A DNA stretch of 64,000 bases, taken from JBNGOQ01 sp050589645. Lineage in GTDB: Bacteria; Bacteroidota; Bacteroidia; Flavobacteriales; Flavobacteriaceae. Numbering within the stretch: the stretch's first letter is position 1; every line of letters starts with the position of its first letter. A program made the position numbers and the translations under genes. The notes below the pieces were generated by a model. It ran no database searches and was not told where the DNA came from. It worked only from the letters and a program-made list of their open reading frames with translations. The stretch covers positions 558,001 to 622,000 of the forward strand of contig NZ_JBNGOQ010000002.1 in assembly GCF_050589645.1 (NCBI RefSeq). The letters are read 5' to 3'. This document shows, in pieces, positions 16,328 to 25,736 of the stretch.

Positions 16328-16876
16328 CTACTCCGGAAGGCCGCTTACCTGCCCATCATAACGGATAACGAAGCGTTGCGAACTGTTGACGCTTATGGTA
16401 CTGCTCAGATTCGGAAAGAGTTCCGCGTTTACCTGGTAGGTCTCCGTCTTGTTGTTGATCTGAAAGCGCATCACATAGCGCTGTTTCTTTTCGTTCTTGG
16501 TAATTTCAAAGTTCTTGGGTACGCCCTTAAAGGTAATGCCCTGGTCCGCATTGTACCCACCACTCATCTGTCGTTCCCCGAAATAGGGCAAATAGGCCGA
16601 TACGGTATCACCTTCCACTTTTAGATAGTTGGCCTCCCCCACCAGATTGATACGGTTAATGGTGCTGCCAGGCGGCAGCAGTCCTGCATTCGCCAATTGA
16701 TTTAGACTGTTGGTCGCCATAGGTTGCGCCCAATCGGCGCTGATCTTAAAAGCCTGCTGGGCCACCAATTCATCCAGGGCCTTGGTGTCCTGAAAATATC
16801 GGGCCGTTGTTTTCTCCGAACTTCCACAGGTCCATAGAAGTAAGCTACATACAATTAGTGCTATTTCTGTTCTCAT
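16328..16876 (-). CDS. DUF4251 family lipoprotein
   Basis: The start is set at the ATG 16876; the longer frame begins with TTG. The signal ends LLLWTC, a lipobox, so the product is a lipoprotein. FKISADWAQPM, then SAYLPYFGERQM and GGYNADQGITF, are the DUF4251 signature (a beta-rich fold of unknown function restricted to Bacteroidota). A secreted paralogue lies at 33948-34466 with the same LPYFG and GI-x-F elements, so the window holds two members. Confidence 0.88.
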   Translation of the reverse strand: MRTEIALIVCSLLLWTCGSSEKTTARYFQDTKALDELVAQQAFKISADWAQPMATNSLNQLANAGLLPPGSTINRINLVGEANYLKVEGDTVSAYLPYFGERQMSGGYNADQGITFKGVPKNFEITKNEKKQRYVMRFQINNKTETYQVNAELFPNLSSTISVNSSQRFVIRYDGQVSGLPE

Positions 16877-17031
16877 AGTCAACTACATTTAGGTTAAAGC
16901 CCGCGTTGCTGTCCCTCAAACACCAAGCCTACAACAAGTTACGAAAAAAAATCAGGGAATGGCCCATACCTGATAAATATCATCCCCAACCTAGTCATAA
17001 ATTCCGAATTTTGGGCCCAAACACCTAAGCT

Positions 17032-17220
17032 ATGACAACTACCAGGACAATTATTAAGCACCAAGGGACTAGTATTATTTACGGTCTGGGCTTTATCGGA
17101 GCGGCGGTCTATTACGTTCAAATGGCCACCGGGTTTTGGGCCGGGGTCCTAGGTATTCTCAAGGCTTTGGTATGGCCGGCTTTTTTGGTCTATGAAATTT
17201 TGGCCCATTTGGGCATGTAG
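17032..17220 (+). CDS. Small membrane protein, 62 residues
   Basis: Two hydrophobic segments (IIYGLGFIGAAVYYVQ and LGILKALVWPAFLVYEIL) fill most of the protein. Similar two-helix proteins with a WPAFLVYE-like end occur in flavobacteria, without known function. It is followed after 38 bases by another tiny membrane gene on the same strand. Confidence 0.65.
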   Translation: MTTTRTIIKHQGTSIIYGLGFIGAAVYYVQMATGFWAGVLGILKALVWPAFLVYEILAHLGM

Positions 17221-17258
17221 TCCGCTTTTCTTTGTAATTTTAAACAATACCAAATATT

Positions 17259-17396
17259 ATGAAAAACCTGATTAGGGCCATTATCGCAGCAGTGGGCGCC
17301 AAAAAGATTGGCGGCGGGCGTTGCGGCTGCATCGGTACTATAGTTGTCTTCATCATTCTCTATTGGTTATTGGGCTATGTCTTTGAGCTGTTCTAG
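17259..17396 (+). CDS. Tiny membrane protein, 45 residues
   Basis: Starts MKNLIRAIIAAVGAKKIGGG, continues RCGCIGTIVVFIILYWLLGY and ends with FELF before TAG. One clear membrane helix follows a Gly/Cys-rich turn (GGGRCGC). Same direction as the 62-residue gene before it and panE after it. No family recognised; the codon pattern and position support a real gene. Confidence 0.55.
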   Translation: MKNLIRAIIAAVGAKKIGGGRCGCIGTIVVFIILYWLLGYVFELF

Positions 17397-17467
17397 CGAA
17401 CCTGGCGCGCTCTTAAATATTCCTTAATTCGTTTTATAGCTTCTTTCCAGTGCCTTACCTTCATAGC

Positions 17468-18397
17468 ATGAAACGCATCTTCATTATCGGAGCGGGCGCC
17501 GTGGGCAAGGTCTTGGCGGTGGCCCTGAAAAAGGAAGGCCGGGAAGTGGTGATTCTTCGTGGTAGTGTGGCAGACGGCCCTCCTTCCCAAGAAACCATAA
17601 AAGTACTGCTGTATGATGGCAGCATGCTCCAAGAAACGGTTGAAATAAGTACGCTTAGCCAGTTTTCCCGCTTGGACGGACTGGTGCTGCTCACCAACAA
17701 ATCCTACGGAAACGAACGATTGGCACACCTCCTTAAGGACAAGGTAGGGGACTCCCCTATTGCCCTCTTGCAAAATGGCCTAGGTATTGAAAGGCCTTTT
17801 CGGGAAAGGCATTTTCCCAAAATCTATCGAGCGGTGCTCTTTATGACCAGTCAGGTGAACGATACCGGGGTAATCAGTTACAAACCCGTAGCGGTCTCTC
17901 CTATAGGTACCATTGCTTCCGAAGACAACCAATTGGAAACCGTGGTGTCCCTCTTGCACAGTCCCCATTTTCAGTTTAGGGCAGAATCGCATATTCAAGA
18001 AATCATTTGGGAGAAAGCTATCGCCAACAGTGTCTTTAATTCCATATGTCCCCTACTCCACATAGATAATGGGGTTTTTCACAGGGAGCCCCAGGTGATG
18101 GACCTGGCCAAAAGGGTCATTGTAGAGTGCATCGCGGTAGCCAAGGAGCACGGTATCGTACTCCAACAGCAACAGTTGGAGGCGCGGATATTGCAGATCA
18201 GTGAGAAGTCGGACGGACAGTTCATTTCTACCCTGCAGGACATTCAAAAAGGACGGGAAACCGAAATTGATACGCTGAACCTAGAGTTTGCGCGGGTTGC
18301 CAAGGCCTTGGGCAAGGAACACCTAATACGGGAAACGGCCCTGCTTGGGGAACTTACACTTTTAAAATCACGACTTAGTCGTGCTGCTGCTTCCTGA
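17468..18397 (+). CDS. panE: 2-dehydropantoate 2-reductase (ketopantoate reductase)
   Basis: The start at 17468 places the NADP-binding G8-A-G-A-V-G13 at the N-terminus as expected. Catalytic K183 in WEKAIANSVFNS with N187, and the C-terminal helical domain ending in LIRETALLGELTLLK, match PanE/ApbA. The reaction reduces 2-dehydropantoate to pantoate for coenzyme A synthesis. The length of 309 residues is normal. It may follow the two tiny membrane genes in one transcript. Some members reduce other 2-oxo acids, so the assignment is at family level. Confidence 0.9.
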   Translation: MKRIFIIGAGAVGKVLAVALKKEGREVVILRGSVADGPPSQETIKVLLYDGSMLQETVEISTLSQFSRLDGLVLLTNKSYGNERLAHLLKDKVGDSPIALLQNGLGIERPFRERHFPKIYRAVLFMTSQVNDTGVISYKPVAVSPIGTIASEDNQLETVVSLLHSPHFQFRAESHIQEIIWEKAIANSVFNSICPLLHIDNGVFHREPQVMDLAKRVIVECIAVAKEHGIVLQQQQLEARILQISEKSDGQFISTLQDIQKGRETEIDTLNLEFARVAKALGKEHLIRETALLGELTLLKSRLSRAAAS

Positions 18398-18408
18398 TAT
18401 CCTAGGCC

Positions 18409-18921
18409 TTACTCTTTTTCCGGGATATCCATAAAGGCGGTAAAAAGGCTTTTCCACCTACCATCCTCCTTGATGTGGATAGACACATTGCGCATATCCC
18501 TAACCACCGTGATGGTGGAATCCTTGGGGTCGTTGAAAGCCTCCTTTTGCGACCGTAAGTATAGGACCATATCCTTGGCTATGGGTATAAAGTCTATGGT
18601 CTCCGTTTCACTTGCCGTGGCCCGGTTACCAGCCTCGTACCAAGTCTTTACCAGCGATAGAAACTCCTCGCGCGAGCGAGTGGCATCACGCATCATGGGC
18701 CAGTTTTTATAATGTTTTGCAAAATGTGCCTCGTAAGGCGCCCAGCCTTCCTGGGCAAGTACCAGGGGCAATTCCTTGGCCGAACGTTCTATTTCCCTTC
18801 TGTCGGCCTCGGTAAACCAAGGCTCCGGCTGCTCGGCACACCCTAGCATTAAAAGCATAGTGGCCAAGCATATGTTAAGCCCGTTCTGTTTCCCGATAAT
18901 CTTTTTTATTGCGAAATGCAT
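18409..18921 (-). CDS. NTF2-like (SnoaL/DUF4440-type) lipoprotein
   Basis: The lipobox LLMLGC defines a lipoprotein of 170 residues. The body (residues 37-165) has the length and strand pattern of an NTF2-like cone fold, ending VSIHIKEDGRWKSLFTAF. Such domains bind small ligands or act as scaffolds; no catalytic residues can be assigned. It starts only 4 bases after the stop of the larger lipoprotein gene upstream, so they are cotranscribed. Convergent with panE. Confidence 0.75.
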   Translation of the reverse strand: MHFAIKKIIGKQNGLNICLATMLLMLGCAEQPEPWFTEADRREIERSAKELPLVLAQEGWAPYEAHFAKHYKNWPMMRDATRSREEFLSLVKTWYEAGNRATASETETIDFIPIAKDMVLYLRSQKEAFNDPKDSTITVVRDMRNVSIHIKEDGRWKSLFTAFMDIPEKE

Positions 18922-18924
18922 CTG

Positions 18925-20220
18925 TTATGGTTTTAGTTCCTTGTGATTCGTATTGAATTCCTTTCTTGAAGTGCGTACTCCCCCTGTATCATAACTGTAC
19001 TTTATATAGGCTACCCCATTGTCCAAACGGTTGATGGGCTTACCCTGCCTGTCCAAAAAGGATACTTGGGACAATAGGCCCCTGTCATCGTAAGTGTAGG
19101 TTATGCTGCTGTACCCCCTGGTTTTGTGGTCGATAGGTAACTTATCGGTACCCAACAACTGCGTAGATACCCGTTTCATTCCTTTGGTATCCCAGGTATA
19201 GATGGCATAGGTATATCCAGAAACCACATTGGGAGCGGGATTCCCAATGCTATCGGTAAAGTAAGAGCGTGATAGGTTCCCGAAGTCATCATAAAACCTT
19301 CGCGAACCCCAGAAGCCATGATCGTTCCTTTTGGGATTCCCGTGCCTGTCCTCATATCTAATGGCCGTTTCATACCCGAACTCGTCCGGGGTGTTGATGC
19401 CCTTGGCCACATTGGGACCGTTCCCCTCGGTCAACCGGCCTTCCTTGTCCAGTACCTTCCACCCCAGCCATCGGCCTTGATGGTCGAACTCTAGTTTGTC
19501 CTGGGCCACTCCGGTGCTGTTTTCCACAAGATTTCCGTCCGCATCCACATTTTGCATTAGGGAGATGTATCCTTGGGGATCATAATGCAGCCGCGTGGTG
19601 TAAAACAGGAAGTAGGGGCGCAAAGGTTGGGGTTTCCCTTGAAGGTCCTCGCGTTTTTCAATTACGGAACCATCGTCCTGTAGTTGCCAATGATAGGCTG
19701 CTACCCCCCATTCGTTTTCTATTTCACTGCCGTTCTTGTCCAAAAAATACAAATGTTTACGGTTCCCCAGGGAGTCCAGCTCGTAAACTTCCAGATATAC
19801 CTGCCCCCGAACGCTGATCTGGGTATTCAGATGGTTGTAGAAACTTTTGATCTCGGTGTTGCCCTCGTATTTGGTACGTACCACCGGAGCGGGGAATTGA
19901 TAATAGCCGGTCGTATGGTTGGGGGTTTTATAGTGCTCCCCTTGCATAAAGGCGATTTCCACAATGTGCGCTTTGCTATCGCGCGTAATCCGGTAATGGC
20001 CCCTTTTTTTTGCTTGTACGGCACTTAGTTTTACCAGTCCCTTTTGTTGTGCGTAGGGTGTTTCCCGAAAGACCAGCGAAGTATAATATCTTACATCGTG
20101 CGCTACGGGCAGTTCCACGGGGAGCTGGGCATCGCTCTGACAACTGATTAAAAGACCGATTAGCAATAGGACGGGGATACGTAGTAGTCGCTTGACATTT
20201 TGTGATAACAGATTTCGCAT
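18925..20220 (-). CDS. Lipoprotein with repeated YD/RHS-like beta units
   Basis: The Met at 20220 gives a signal ending LLIGLLISC, so this is a lipoprotein of about 431 residues. The C-terminal two thirds repeat a unit of about 40-50 residues around GxxYxxYxYDxxG followed by FLDxxGxP (for example AYIKYSYDTGGV and SSITYTYDDRGLLSQVSFLD), which resembles RHS/YD repeats. No toxin or core domain follows. A surface or periplasmic binding role is possible but unproven. It is followed in the same direction by an NTF2-like lipoprotein gene. Confidence 0.7.
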   Translation of the reverse strand: MRNLLSQNVKRLLRIPVLLLIGLLISCQSDAQLPVELPVAHDVRYYTSLVFRETPYAQQKGLVKLSAVQAKKRGHYRITRDSKAHIVEIAFMQGEHYKTPNHTTGYYQFPAPVVRTKYEGNTEIKSFYNHLNTQISVRGQVYLEVYELDSLGNRKHLYFLDKNGSEIENEWGVAAYHWQLQDDGSVIEKREDLQGKPQPLRPYFLFYTTRLHYDPQGYISLMQNVDADGNLVENSTGVAQDKLEFDHQGRWLGWKVLDKEGRLTEGNGPNVAKGINTPDEFGYETAIRYEDRHGNPKRNDHGFWGSRRFYDDFGNLSRSYFTDSIGNPAPNVVSGYTYAIYTWDTKGMKRVSTQLLGTDKLPIDHKTRGYSSITYTYDDRGLLSQVSFLDRQGKPINRLDNGVAYIKYSYDTGGVRTSRKEFNTNHKELKP

Positions 20221-20324
20221 ATAACTAGGGTTAAAGTCCGAATATCCCAAAATACGGGACAAGCCAAAAATGTTGAACCCCTAGGTTTCTACCAATTTAT
20301 AAATGGAGAGGAGTTTTTAATCGC

Positions 20325-21452
20325 TTAGTGGGATAGGTTACGCTTAAAGGTATTGGGAGAAACACCGGTATGTTTGCGAAAGGCCCGATAAAAAGGCGAG
20401 AGCGATTTAAAGCCTACCTTTTTGGCCAAGGTATCGATGGTATATTTGTCATACTCCGGATTCGCCAATAGCTTTTTGGCCTCCTCGATGCGATACGTGT
20501 TTAGAAAGTCGTTAAAGCGTAGGTTTAACTGCGCATTGATGGCCTGGGACAAATAAGCGGTATTTATATGGAGCTTTTGCGCCACGATGGTCAAAGTAAG
20601 TTCAGGATCCATATAGGCCCGGTCCTGCTCCATAAACGTGCGCAGTCTTTCCACATAGTGAAGCATGCTGTCCTTGGATAACGAAGAACCTTCGTATTTA
20701 GAGGAATTGATATTGGAATCCTTCAATTTTAAGGCATAGAACATCAGCACGATCAAAATAAAGGACATGACCAAAAGTTCTATGGGCCACTCTATAAAGG
20801 AACAGGCAAATATCAGGTACAACTGCTTAAAGATCCAGTTTTGGAAAATGACAAAGAGCACCAAACTGATGTAACTGAAGAGCAATAGGTCTCTAATGGC
20901 CTTGTGCTGCAGTTTTGGCAGAACAGCACGGAACAATTGTATTCCGGAAAGCGAAAGCAGTGCCACGGGAAGGGCGAACTTTAGCAGAAAAAAAGTGGGG
21001 CTTCTCCAAATAGATACGGGTCCGGGTCGGGTATCGCTATAAAACAGGTCTAGTAGTTGCTGTTGCTCTAAGGAAGACATCAAAAGGTATCCAGGGTTTT
21101 TGATCAGCAGCAGGAATAGCAACCCTCCCAACAAGGCCCAATGCACTTTTGCAAGGGGTACCTCCCCCCTATTTCCAAAGGAACGGAAATACAGAAAGAG
21201 AAGCAGATAGATCAACACGTCCAGATGCCTGCCAAACATAAAAAACCAGGGGACGTGATAGATCAACCTGGAATGCACCAGGTAATTGTACAGGATAAAG
21301 AGGATAAAGAGCGTCAATATGTAGAGCAAGATCCGTTCTGTTCTTCGGCCCATCCGTTTGGTCCCCACAAAGTAAAAGATGAAAAACATCCCGATACTCA
21401 GGGAAGCAATGGTCGCTATAAGATATAGATCGATCTTAATCTCAAAATCCAT
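20325..21452 (-). CDS. Membrane-bound AraC family regulator
   Basis: The 375-residue product has about seven hydrophobic helices in residues 1-235 and a C-terminal AraC HTH pair (NTAYLSQAINAQLNLRFNDF and later GFKSLSPFYRAFRKHTGVSP). This 7TM-AraC layout is common in Bacteroidota and is thought to sense an envelope signal directly. It lies downstream of the TAP-like hydrolase gene on the same strand, with a second such regulator at 24620, suggesting control of the nearby exported peptidases. Confidence 0.9.
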   Translation of the reverse strand: MDFEIKIDLYLIATIASLSIGMFFIFYFVGTKRMGRRTERILLYILTLFILFILYNYLVHSRLIYHVPWFFMFGRHLDVLIYLLLFLYFRSFGNRGEVPLAKVHWALLGGLLFLLLIKNPGYLLMSSLEQQQLLDLFYSDTRPGPVSIWRSPTFFLLKFALPVALLSLSGIQLFRAVLPKLQHKAIRDLLLFSYISLVLFVIFQNWIFKQLYLIFACSFIEWPIELLVMSFILIVLMFYALKLKDSNINSSKYEGSSLSKDSMLHYVERLRTFMEQDRAYMDPELTLTIVAQKLHINTAYLSQAINAQLNLRFNDFLNTYRIEEAKKLLANPEYDKYTIDTLAKKVGFKSLSPFYRAFRKHTGVSPNTFKRNLSH

Positions 21453-21538
21453 TTTTGGTACCCTTCTAGAATTGCCCTGCTAAAGTTAGCCTAATTTCCA
21501 CAAGGGAAAAATTGCCCAGCAAAAGAGCACATGGAACC

Positions 21539-22999
21539 CTAGTCCACCCCAAAATCCAAGGGCGCCTCCAGTTCCTTGGGCAATGGGTAGGTAACCGGAT
21601 CGTCCGCCGATAGATAGCCCATCATAATTGGAGCAAGCGTATCCAATACCTCCCGATACAGGTCATGTGAGCCGTATTTTATGGTAAGGAGGCGGCCCCG
21701 TTCAAAATTGGCCATGATCTCCCTTGCGTTCCTCAGTGGCGTCCTGGCGTCCTGACTTCCACAGATCAGCAACAGGGGTACCCGGGATTTGAAATTGGGT
21801 TCTAGCTCGGCGCTCACATCCTGTAAGGGCAACAGATCGCTGACCTCAAAAATCACATTGTTCAGCACATCGCCCAGAATGGCGTCCTTGGCCTGTGCAG
21901 CTACCTCGGCCTTTCTTTCAGGGGTACCCCCCGATGTGCAATCGGTCAGTACGGCCATTAAATTTACACTTTGGTTATACCGAAAATACAGGGCATAGTT
22001 GGCCAGCCAGGAATAGTCGCCCGACTGCATATTCAAATAATGTTGCGGCAACTCCCGATACCCTATTCTTCCCAAGGTCATACCTGTGGCCAATTGCAGA
22101 TCATACTTTCCCAGAACGATATTCACGGGTTTTTGGGTCTCGGGGTGCGTGACTTCCACAGTGACCCGTGATTTTTCCAAAGCTTGAAGCACCTCCTTTA
22201 CCAGTCCTACAAAGGAGGGTATCTTTTTGGACCATAGGCTGTCCTTTTCCACTAGGGCGGACAGTTGAGTGAGGACCTTATCTACCTCATAGGGCAGTTT
22301 AAGTGTGTGTTGCAGGCCTTCGGGACTGTCCAACAGAATACGGTCCACCCGATCGGGGTATTTCTTTACATAGGTCAACGCATGGTGGGCCCCGAAACTT
22401 CCTCCAAAGAGCATAATCTTGTCATAGGAAAGGAATTTCCGCACAGCCTCGGTATCCTCGGCCATCGCCACCACATTATATCCTTGCAGGTCCCGCTTTT
22501 TTTCCTGCCAATGCGCCGCACAATCGGCAATGTATTTCCGGTAATACTGTCGAAAACTTTCCTTTTCCAAGGGAAGGTCCAAAGGTAGGTTTAGGGAAAT
22601 TGGGCAACCCAGCTTGGGGACGGATTTCCCATTGCCCCGTTGATCTACCAATACCACATCACTACGTTGGGCAAAGGAGGAAAGTATGGGTGCAAATTCT
22701 TGTAAGCGTTCCAAGGCAGATGGATCGTCCCCGGGTCCGCCCTCGAAAACAAAAATGGGCGGCAGGGGATTCGGATGTTTCGTTTTAATTCTGAAAAAGG
22801 GAAGTTCAATGAAGGCTGATTTCCCGTTCTTCCTGTTTTCGGGTACCCGTATATGCCCCATCTCGCCGGTATAGGTTTCCCCGTTGCCCGCCGTAATGGA
22901 GTGCGGCTCCAAAGCGCCGGATTGGTCCAAATTTTGTTGTGCGCAACCACTGCCAAGGCAGCCCAGCACAAAGCCTATGCAAATTATTTGCTTCTTCAT
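21539..22999 (-). CDS. TAP-like alpha/beta hydrolase, exported aminopeptidase-type lipoprotein
   Basis: The N-terminus carries a lipobox-like GCLGSGC. FVFEGGPGDDP forms the oxyanion region, VVLVDQRGNGKS is typical for the proline iminopeptidase/tripeptidyl aminopeptidase branch, and GGSFGAH holds nucleophile S201. The acid lies in LLICGSQDARTP and the His in KYGSHDLY. The length of 486 residues fits the family, which removes N-terminal residues from peptides. It sits between the M61 peptidase gene and an AraC regulator on the same strand, consistent with periplasmic peptide use. Confidence 0.88.
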   Translation of the reverse strand: MKKQIICIGFVLGCLGSGCAQQNLDQSGALEPHSITAGNGETYTGEMGHIRVPENRKNGKSAFIELPFFRIKTKHPNPLPPIFVFEGGPGDDPSALERLQEFAPILSSFAQRSDVVLVDQRGNGKSVPKLGCPISLNLPLDLPLEKESFRQYYRKYIADCAAHWQEKKRDLQGYNVVAMAEDTEAVRKFLSYDKIMLFGGSFGAHHALTYVKKYPDRVDRILLDSPEGLQHTLKLPYEVDKVLTQLSALVEKDSLWSKKIPSFVGLVKEVLQALEKSRVTVEVTHPETQKPVNIVLGKYDLQLATGMTLGRIGYRELPQHYLNMQSGDYSWLANYALYFRYNQSVNLMAVLTDCTSGGTPERKAEVAAQAKDAILGDVLNNVIFEVSDLLPLQDVSAELEPNFKSRVPLLLICGSQDARTPLRNAREIMANFERGRLLTIKYGSHDLYREVLDTLAPIMMGYLSADDPVTYPLPKELEAPLDFGVD

Positions 23000-23024
23000 G
23001 TAAATTGGATTTGTTGGATAGCCG

Positions 23025-24518
23025 TTATTGCTGGTTATCCAATAGTCCCAACATCCCTTTTATCATTGCCTCCTGGAGCGGTGTGGGCGTTTCCTTTTTG
23101 GCCACTTTGAGCTGATCGTCCGTTATCTTGGCGTCCAATCCAGCTTTGGATAGGTACTGATCTATGGGAATCCGCTCTGTACCCCGGATATAGGTAGTGA
23201 AGAAATCGGACTGGTCCTTCCCGTTCAGTGCCTCAAGGCGTTCCTGGAGCTCATCTATGGTATAGTGCTCGTGGGTGCCTCCGTATTTTTTGAATAGCCC
23301 TGTCATAAGGTCGTCCAAACTCTTTTTGTTGTCCGAAGTCTCACGGATCATCATGTCCTGGGCTATGGCCACAAAGAGGCCACCGCCGTAGATCAATCCC
23401 CAATGGGCATGTTTTTCCTGGCCCTGGGTCATGGAGAGCCTTCCTACCCCATCATCGGTGGTATAGCGTTGGAAAAACAAATTGTTCAATGCATCAAAAT
23501 AGGCGGGTTCGTTTAAAAAGCCGATATGGTACAGTGCCTTTAGGGTATAGTAGTTGGTAAACCCTTCCTTGAACCATTCGGTTTCCTGATCTTCCGGTAT
23601 CATTGACTTGCCGTTCCACAAGTGGAAGAACTCATGCGCAAAAATAAAGCGCGAGATCATTTTGGACATATCGTCCGCATCTTTTTGGATCAGAATACTG
23701 ATGTTATTGCCTATTACCTCTCCATCGGTCTGGTCGGTCTCGTTGATAATGACCACGGAACGGTCTAATACATTGTCCGGCGGCGGATTGGGCAGTCCGC
23801 CCATCAGGTCAATATAATAATCCAGCACCCCTGAGGCCATATGCTGATACTCCTCCTTATTGCTCTGCACCGAGCTGCCCCCTAAAGCAAAAAGGAGTTC
23901 AAAACCCTCCCGTTTAAAGGAAAGCTCCTCGTGGGTCCCGGCAAAGAACATCCCCAGGGAGAGGGCCGACTGGTTAGCGGCCACAAACCGATGCTGGCCT
24001 TTGTCAGTCCTTTTCCAAGGGGTGGTTACCTTCCATGTCGGGGGAAGTTCAAAGCTGACGGGAATCTGCTCCCTTGCTTCACCATTAAGGACCAACAATG
24101 CCCTTCCGGTATAGAACACGCCCCAGTCCGTGGCATAGGCCACCCCATCGAGACCGCCGCCCCATTCATGCTTGTGGTGCTCCAGGTGTACTTCATAATG
24201 TACCTGTATCCGTTCCTTTGGCGTATATGCCATGGCCCAACGGGCATCGGGCAGTTCGGTGACGGTTATGGGGGTACCTTGGGCGTCCACCACCTTAAGA
24301 TGGTGCACGAACTGTGCCCAGCCCCGTGGAAATTGCCCTGCACCCTGGGGCATGTACAACAGGCTGTCTTGTGGAATCATGGAGATGCTTACCCGGGCCA
24401 AGTGCGGGTTTTGTTCATCTATACCAATGGCATAGGAAATGGAAGGGTCTTGGGCCCCTAACTCTTGGAGGCCCAACAGGGCACAAATCAACAATAAATA
24501 ATGGACAACTGTTTTCAT
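23025..24518 (-). CDS. M61 family (glycyl aminopeptidase-like) metallopeptidase
   Basis: A signal peptide (HYLLLICALLGLQELGAQ) and an N-terminal beta domain precede the catalytic part. H295-E-F-F-H299 followed by LWNGKSM, and E318 in EWFKEGFTNYY, are the zinc ligands and signature of family M61. A PDZ domain, present in many M61 proteins, is not evident in this 497-residue form. It is probably periplasmic. Only 25 bases separate it from the TAP-like hydrolase gene, so they form one unit. Confidence 0.9.
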   Translation of the reverse strand: MKTVVHYLLLICALLGLQELGAQDPSISYAIGIDEQNPHLARVSISMIPQDSLLYMPQGAGQFPRGWAQFVHHLKVVDAQGTPITVTELPDARWAMAYTPKERIQVHYEVHLEHHKHEWGGGLDGVAYATDWGVFYTGRALLVLNGEAREQIPVSFELPPTWKVTTPWKRTDKGQHRFVAANQSALSLGMFFAGTHEELSFKREGFELLFALGGSSVQSNKEEYQHMASGVLDYYIDLMGGLPNPPPDNVLDRSVVIINETDQTDGEVIGNNISILIQKDADDMSKMISRFIFAHEFFHLWNGKSMIPEDQETEWFKEGFTNYYTLKALYHIGFLNEPAYFDALNNLFFQRYTTDDGVGRLSMTQGQEKHAHWGLIYGGGLFVAIAQDMMIRETSDNKKSLDDLMTGLFKKYGGTHEHYTIDELQERLEALNGKDQSDFFTTYIRGTERIPIDQYLSKAGLDAKITDDQLKVAKKETPTPLQEAMIKGMLGLLDNQQ

Positions 24519-24619
24519 GGATTTCTGATTTTAATTGATGAATAGGTTACAAACCTAGCCAATCCGAAGTTCCCTAGGGAAGGATGACTGTTTGTATTTA
24601 CAAATCAGAACAGCTTGGT

Positions 24620-25654
24620 TTAAGCGAGACGTTTTAGGAAGTCAATAGGCGTGGTGCCCTTTTCCTTTTTAAAGGCGGCATAAAATGCGGAGGCCGATTT
24701 AAAACCGGCTTGCTGGGCAAGGCCCATTATGGTATAGGATTGATGTTGTTGGGTCTTTAGGGCCTCGGATACTTCCTCAATACGGAACCTGTTGATAAAG
24801 GTATTGAAGTTTTGATCGTAGTTCCTGTTGATCCAGGTACTGAGCTCGTGATAGGGAAGCCTTAGGTGCCCTGAAAGGGTTCGGATATCCAGATCGGGAT
24901 CACGGTAGTATCGGTGCCGCCTAATGGCCGCTACAATAAGATCTTTGCCTACCGCAGACGGTTTTTTTCGTTTTTTACGGATCCTTCGGGCTTCGGTCAA
25001 ACTTATTTTATGATAAAAAAGATATACCGTAAGTGCCGAGAACAAGAGGGTTATGTTAAGGTAGACCACGATGGGTAAGGGACCTATCCACAGTCGAAAA
25101 AGATAAAAGGAGAAGTTTAGGAACCAAATCGAACCCACGCCCCACACCAGGAGCTGGGCGGTCCATCCAAAATATTTTGGGCTCTTCCAAAAACGATGGA
25201 TAATCGCGACCAAGTAGGCCAGAAAATGTAGGTTCCAAAGCGAAATCATCGCCAAGCTGTCCACAAAGCGAAGCCCCCATTGCCCAAAGGTGCTATGGGG
25301 AAAAGAAATGGATAGCACGGTGATACCCAAATAGGCATAAAAATGGGCCAGATGGCCAGACCGTAGGGTGTGGGTCTTTCTTCCTTCCAAATTGCACACG
25401 TAAAGATAAAGCAGTGGCGCAATGGCAAAGGCCATGGCATTGGAAATAGGTTCAAAACCACTTAACTGCCGGCTATAACCGCTCAGGTTAAAAATGGTGT
25501 TCAGGATAACGATTCCGATTACAAAAAAGAGCGCGGAAAGAAGGGGTTTGGCGGTTGGACTGCCCGGGGCTTTCCTTCTGAGATAGGCCATGGACAATAA
25601 AAAGCAATTCCCAACGCCAACGGCGTTCAGTAATAAGGTCACGTCTTTTAGCAT
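24620..25654 (-). CDS. Membrane-bound AraC family regulator (second copy)
   Basis: The ATG at 25654 (MLKDVTLLLNAVGVGNCF) is preferred over a GTG four codons upstream. About six or seven hydrophobic helices occupy residues 1-215, then a basic linker (RRIRKKRKKP) leads to the AraC HTH domain (LPYHELSTWINRNYDQNFNT and AQQAGFKSASAFYAAFKKEK). It lies directly upstream of the M61 and TAP-like genes on the same strand, with about 100 bases between, and is their most likely regulator. Confidence 0.88.
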   Translation of the reverse strand: MLKDVTLLLNAVGVGNCFLLSMAYLRRKAPGSPTAKPLLSALFFVIGIVILNTIFNLSGYSRQLSGFEPISNAMAFAIAPLLYLYVCNLEGRKTHTLRSGHLAHFYAYLGITVLSISFPHSTFGQWGLRFVDSLAMISLWNLHFLAYLVAIIHRFWKSPKYFGWTAQLLVWGVGSIWFLNFSFYLFRLWIGPLPIVVYLNITLLFSALTVYLFYHKISLTEARRIRKKRKKPSAVGKDLIVAAIRRHRYYRDPDLDIRTLSGHLRLPYHELSTWINRNYDQNFNTFINRFRIEEVSEALKTQQHQSYTIMGLAQQAGFKSASAFYAAFKKEKGTTPIDFLKRLA

Positions 25655-25736
25655 GCTGATTTCCACCCGTGGTTCTTTACCTATATATTAAATGACGGTT
25701 TTTTCTGGAAAATGTTACAGGAAAACGCCCCAAATT

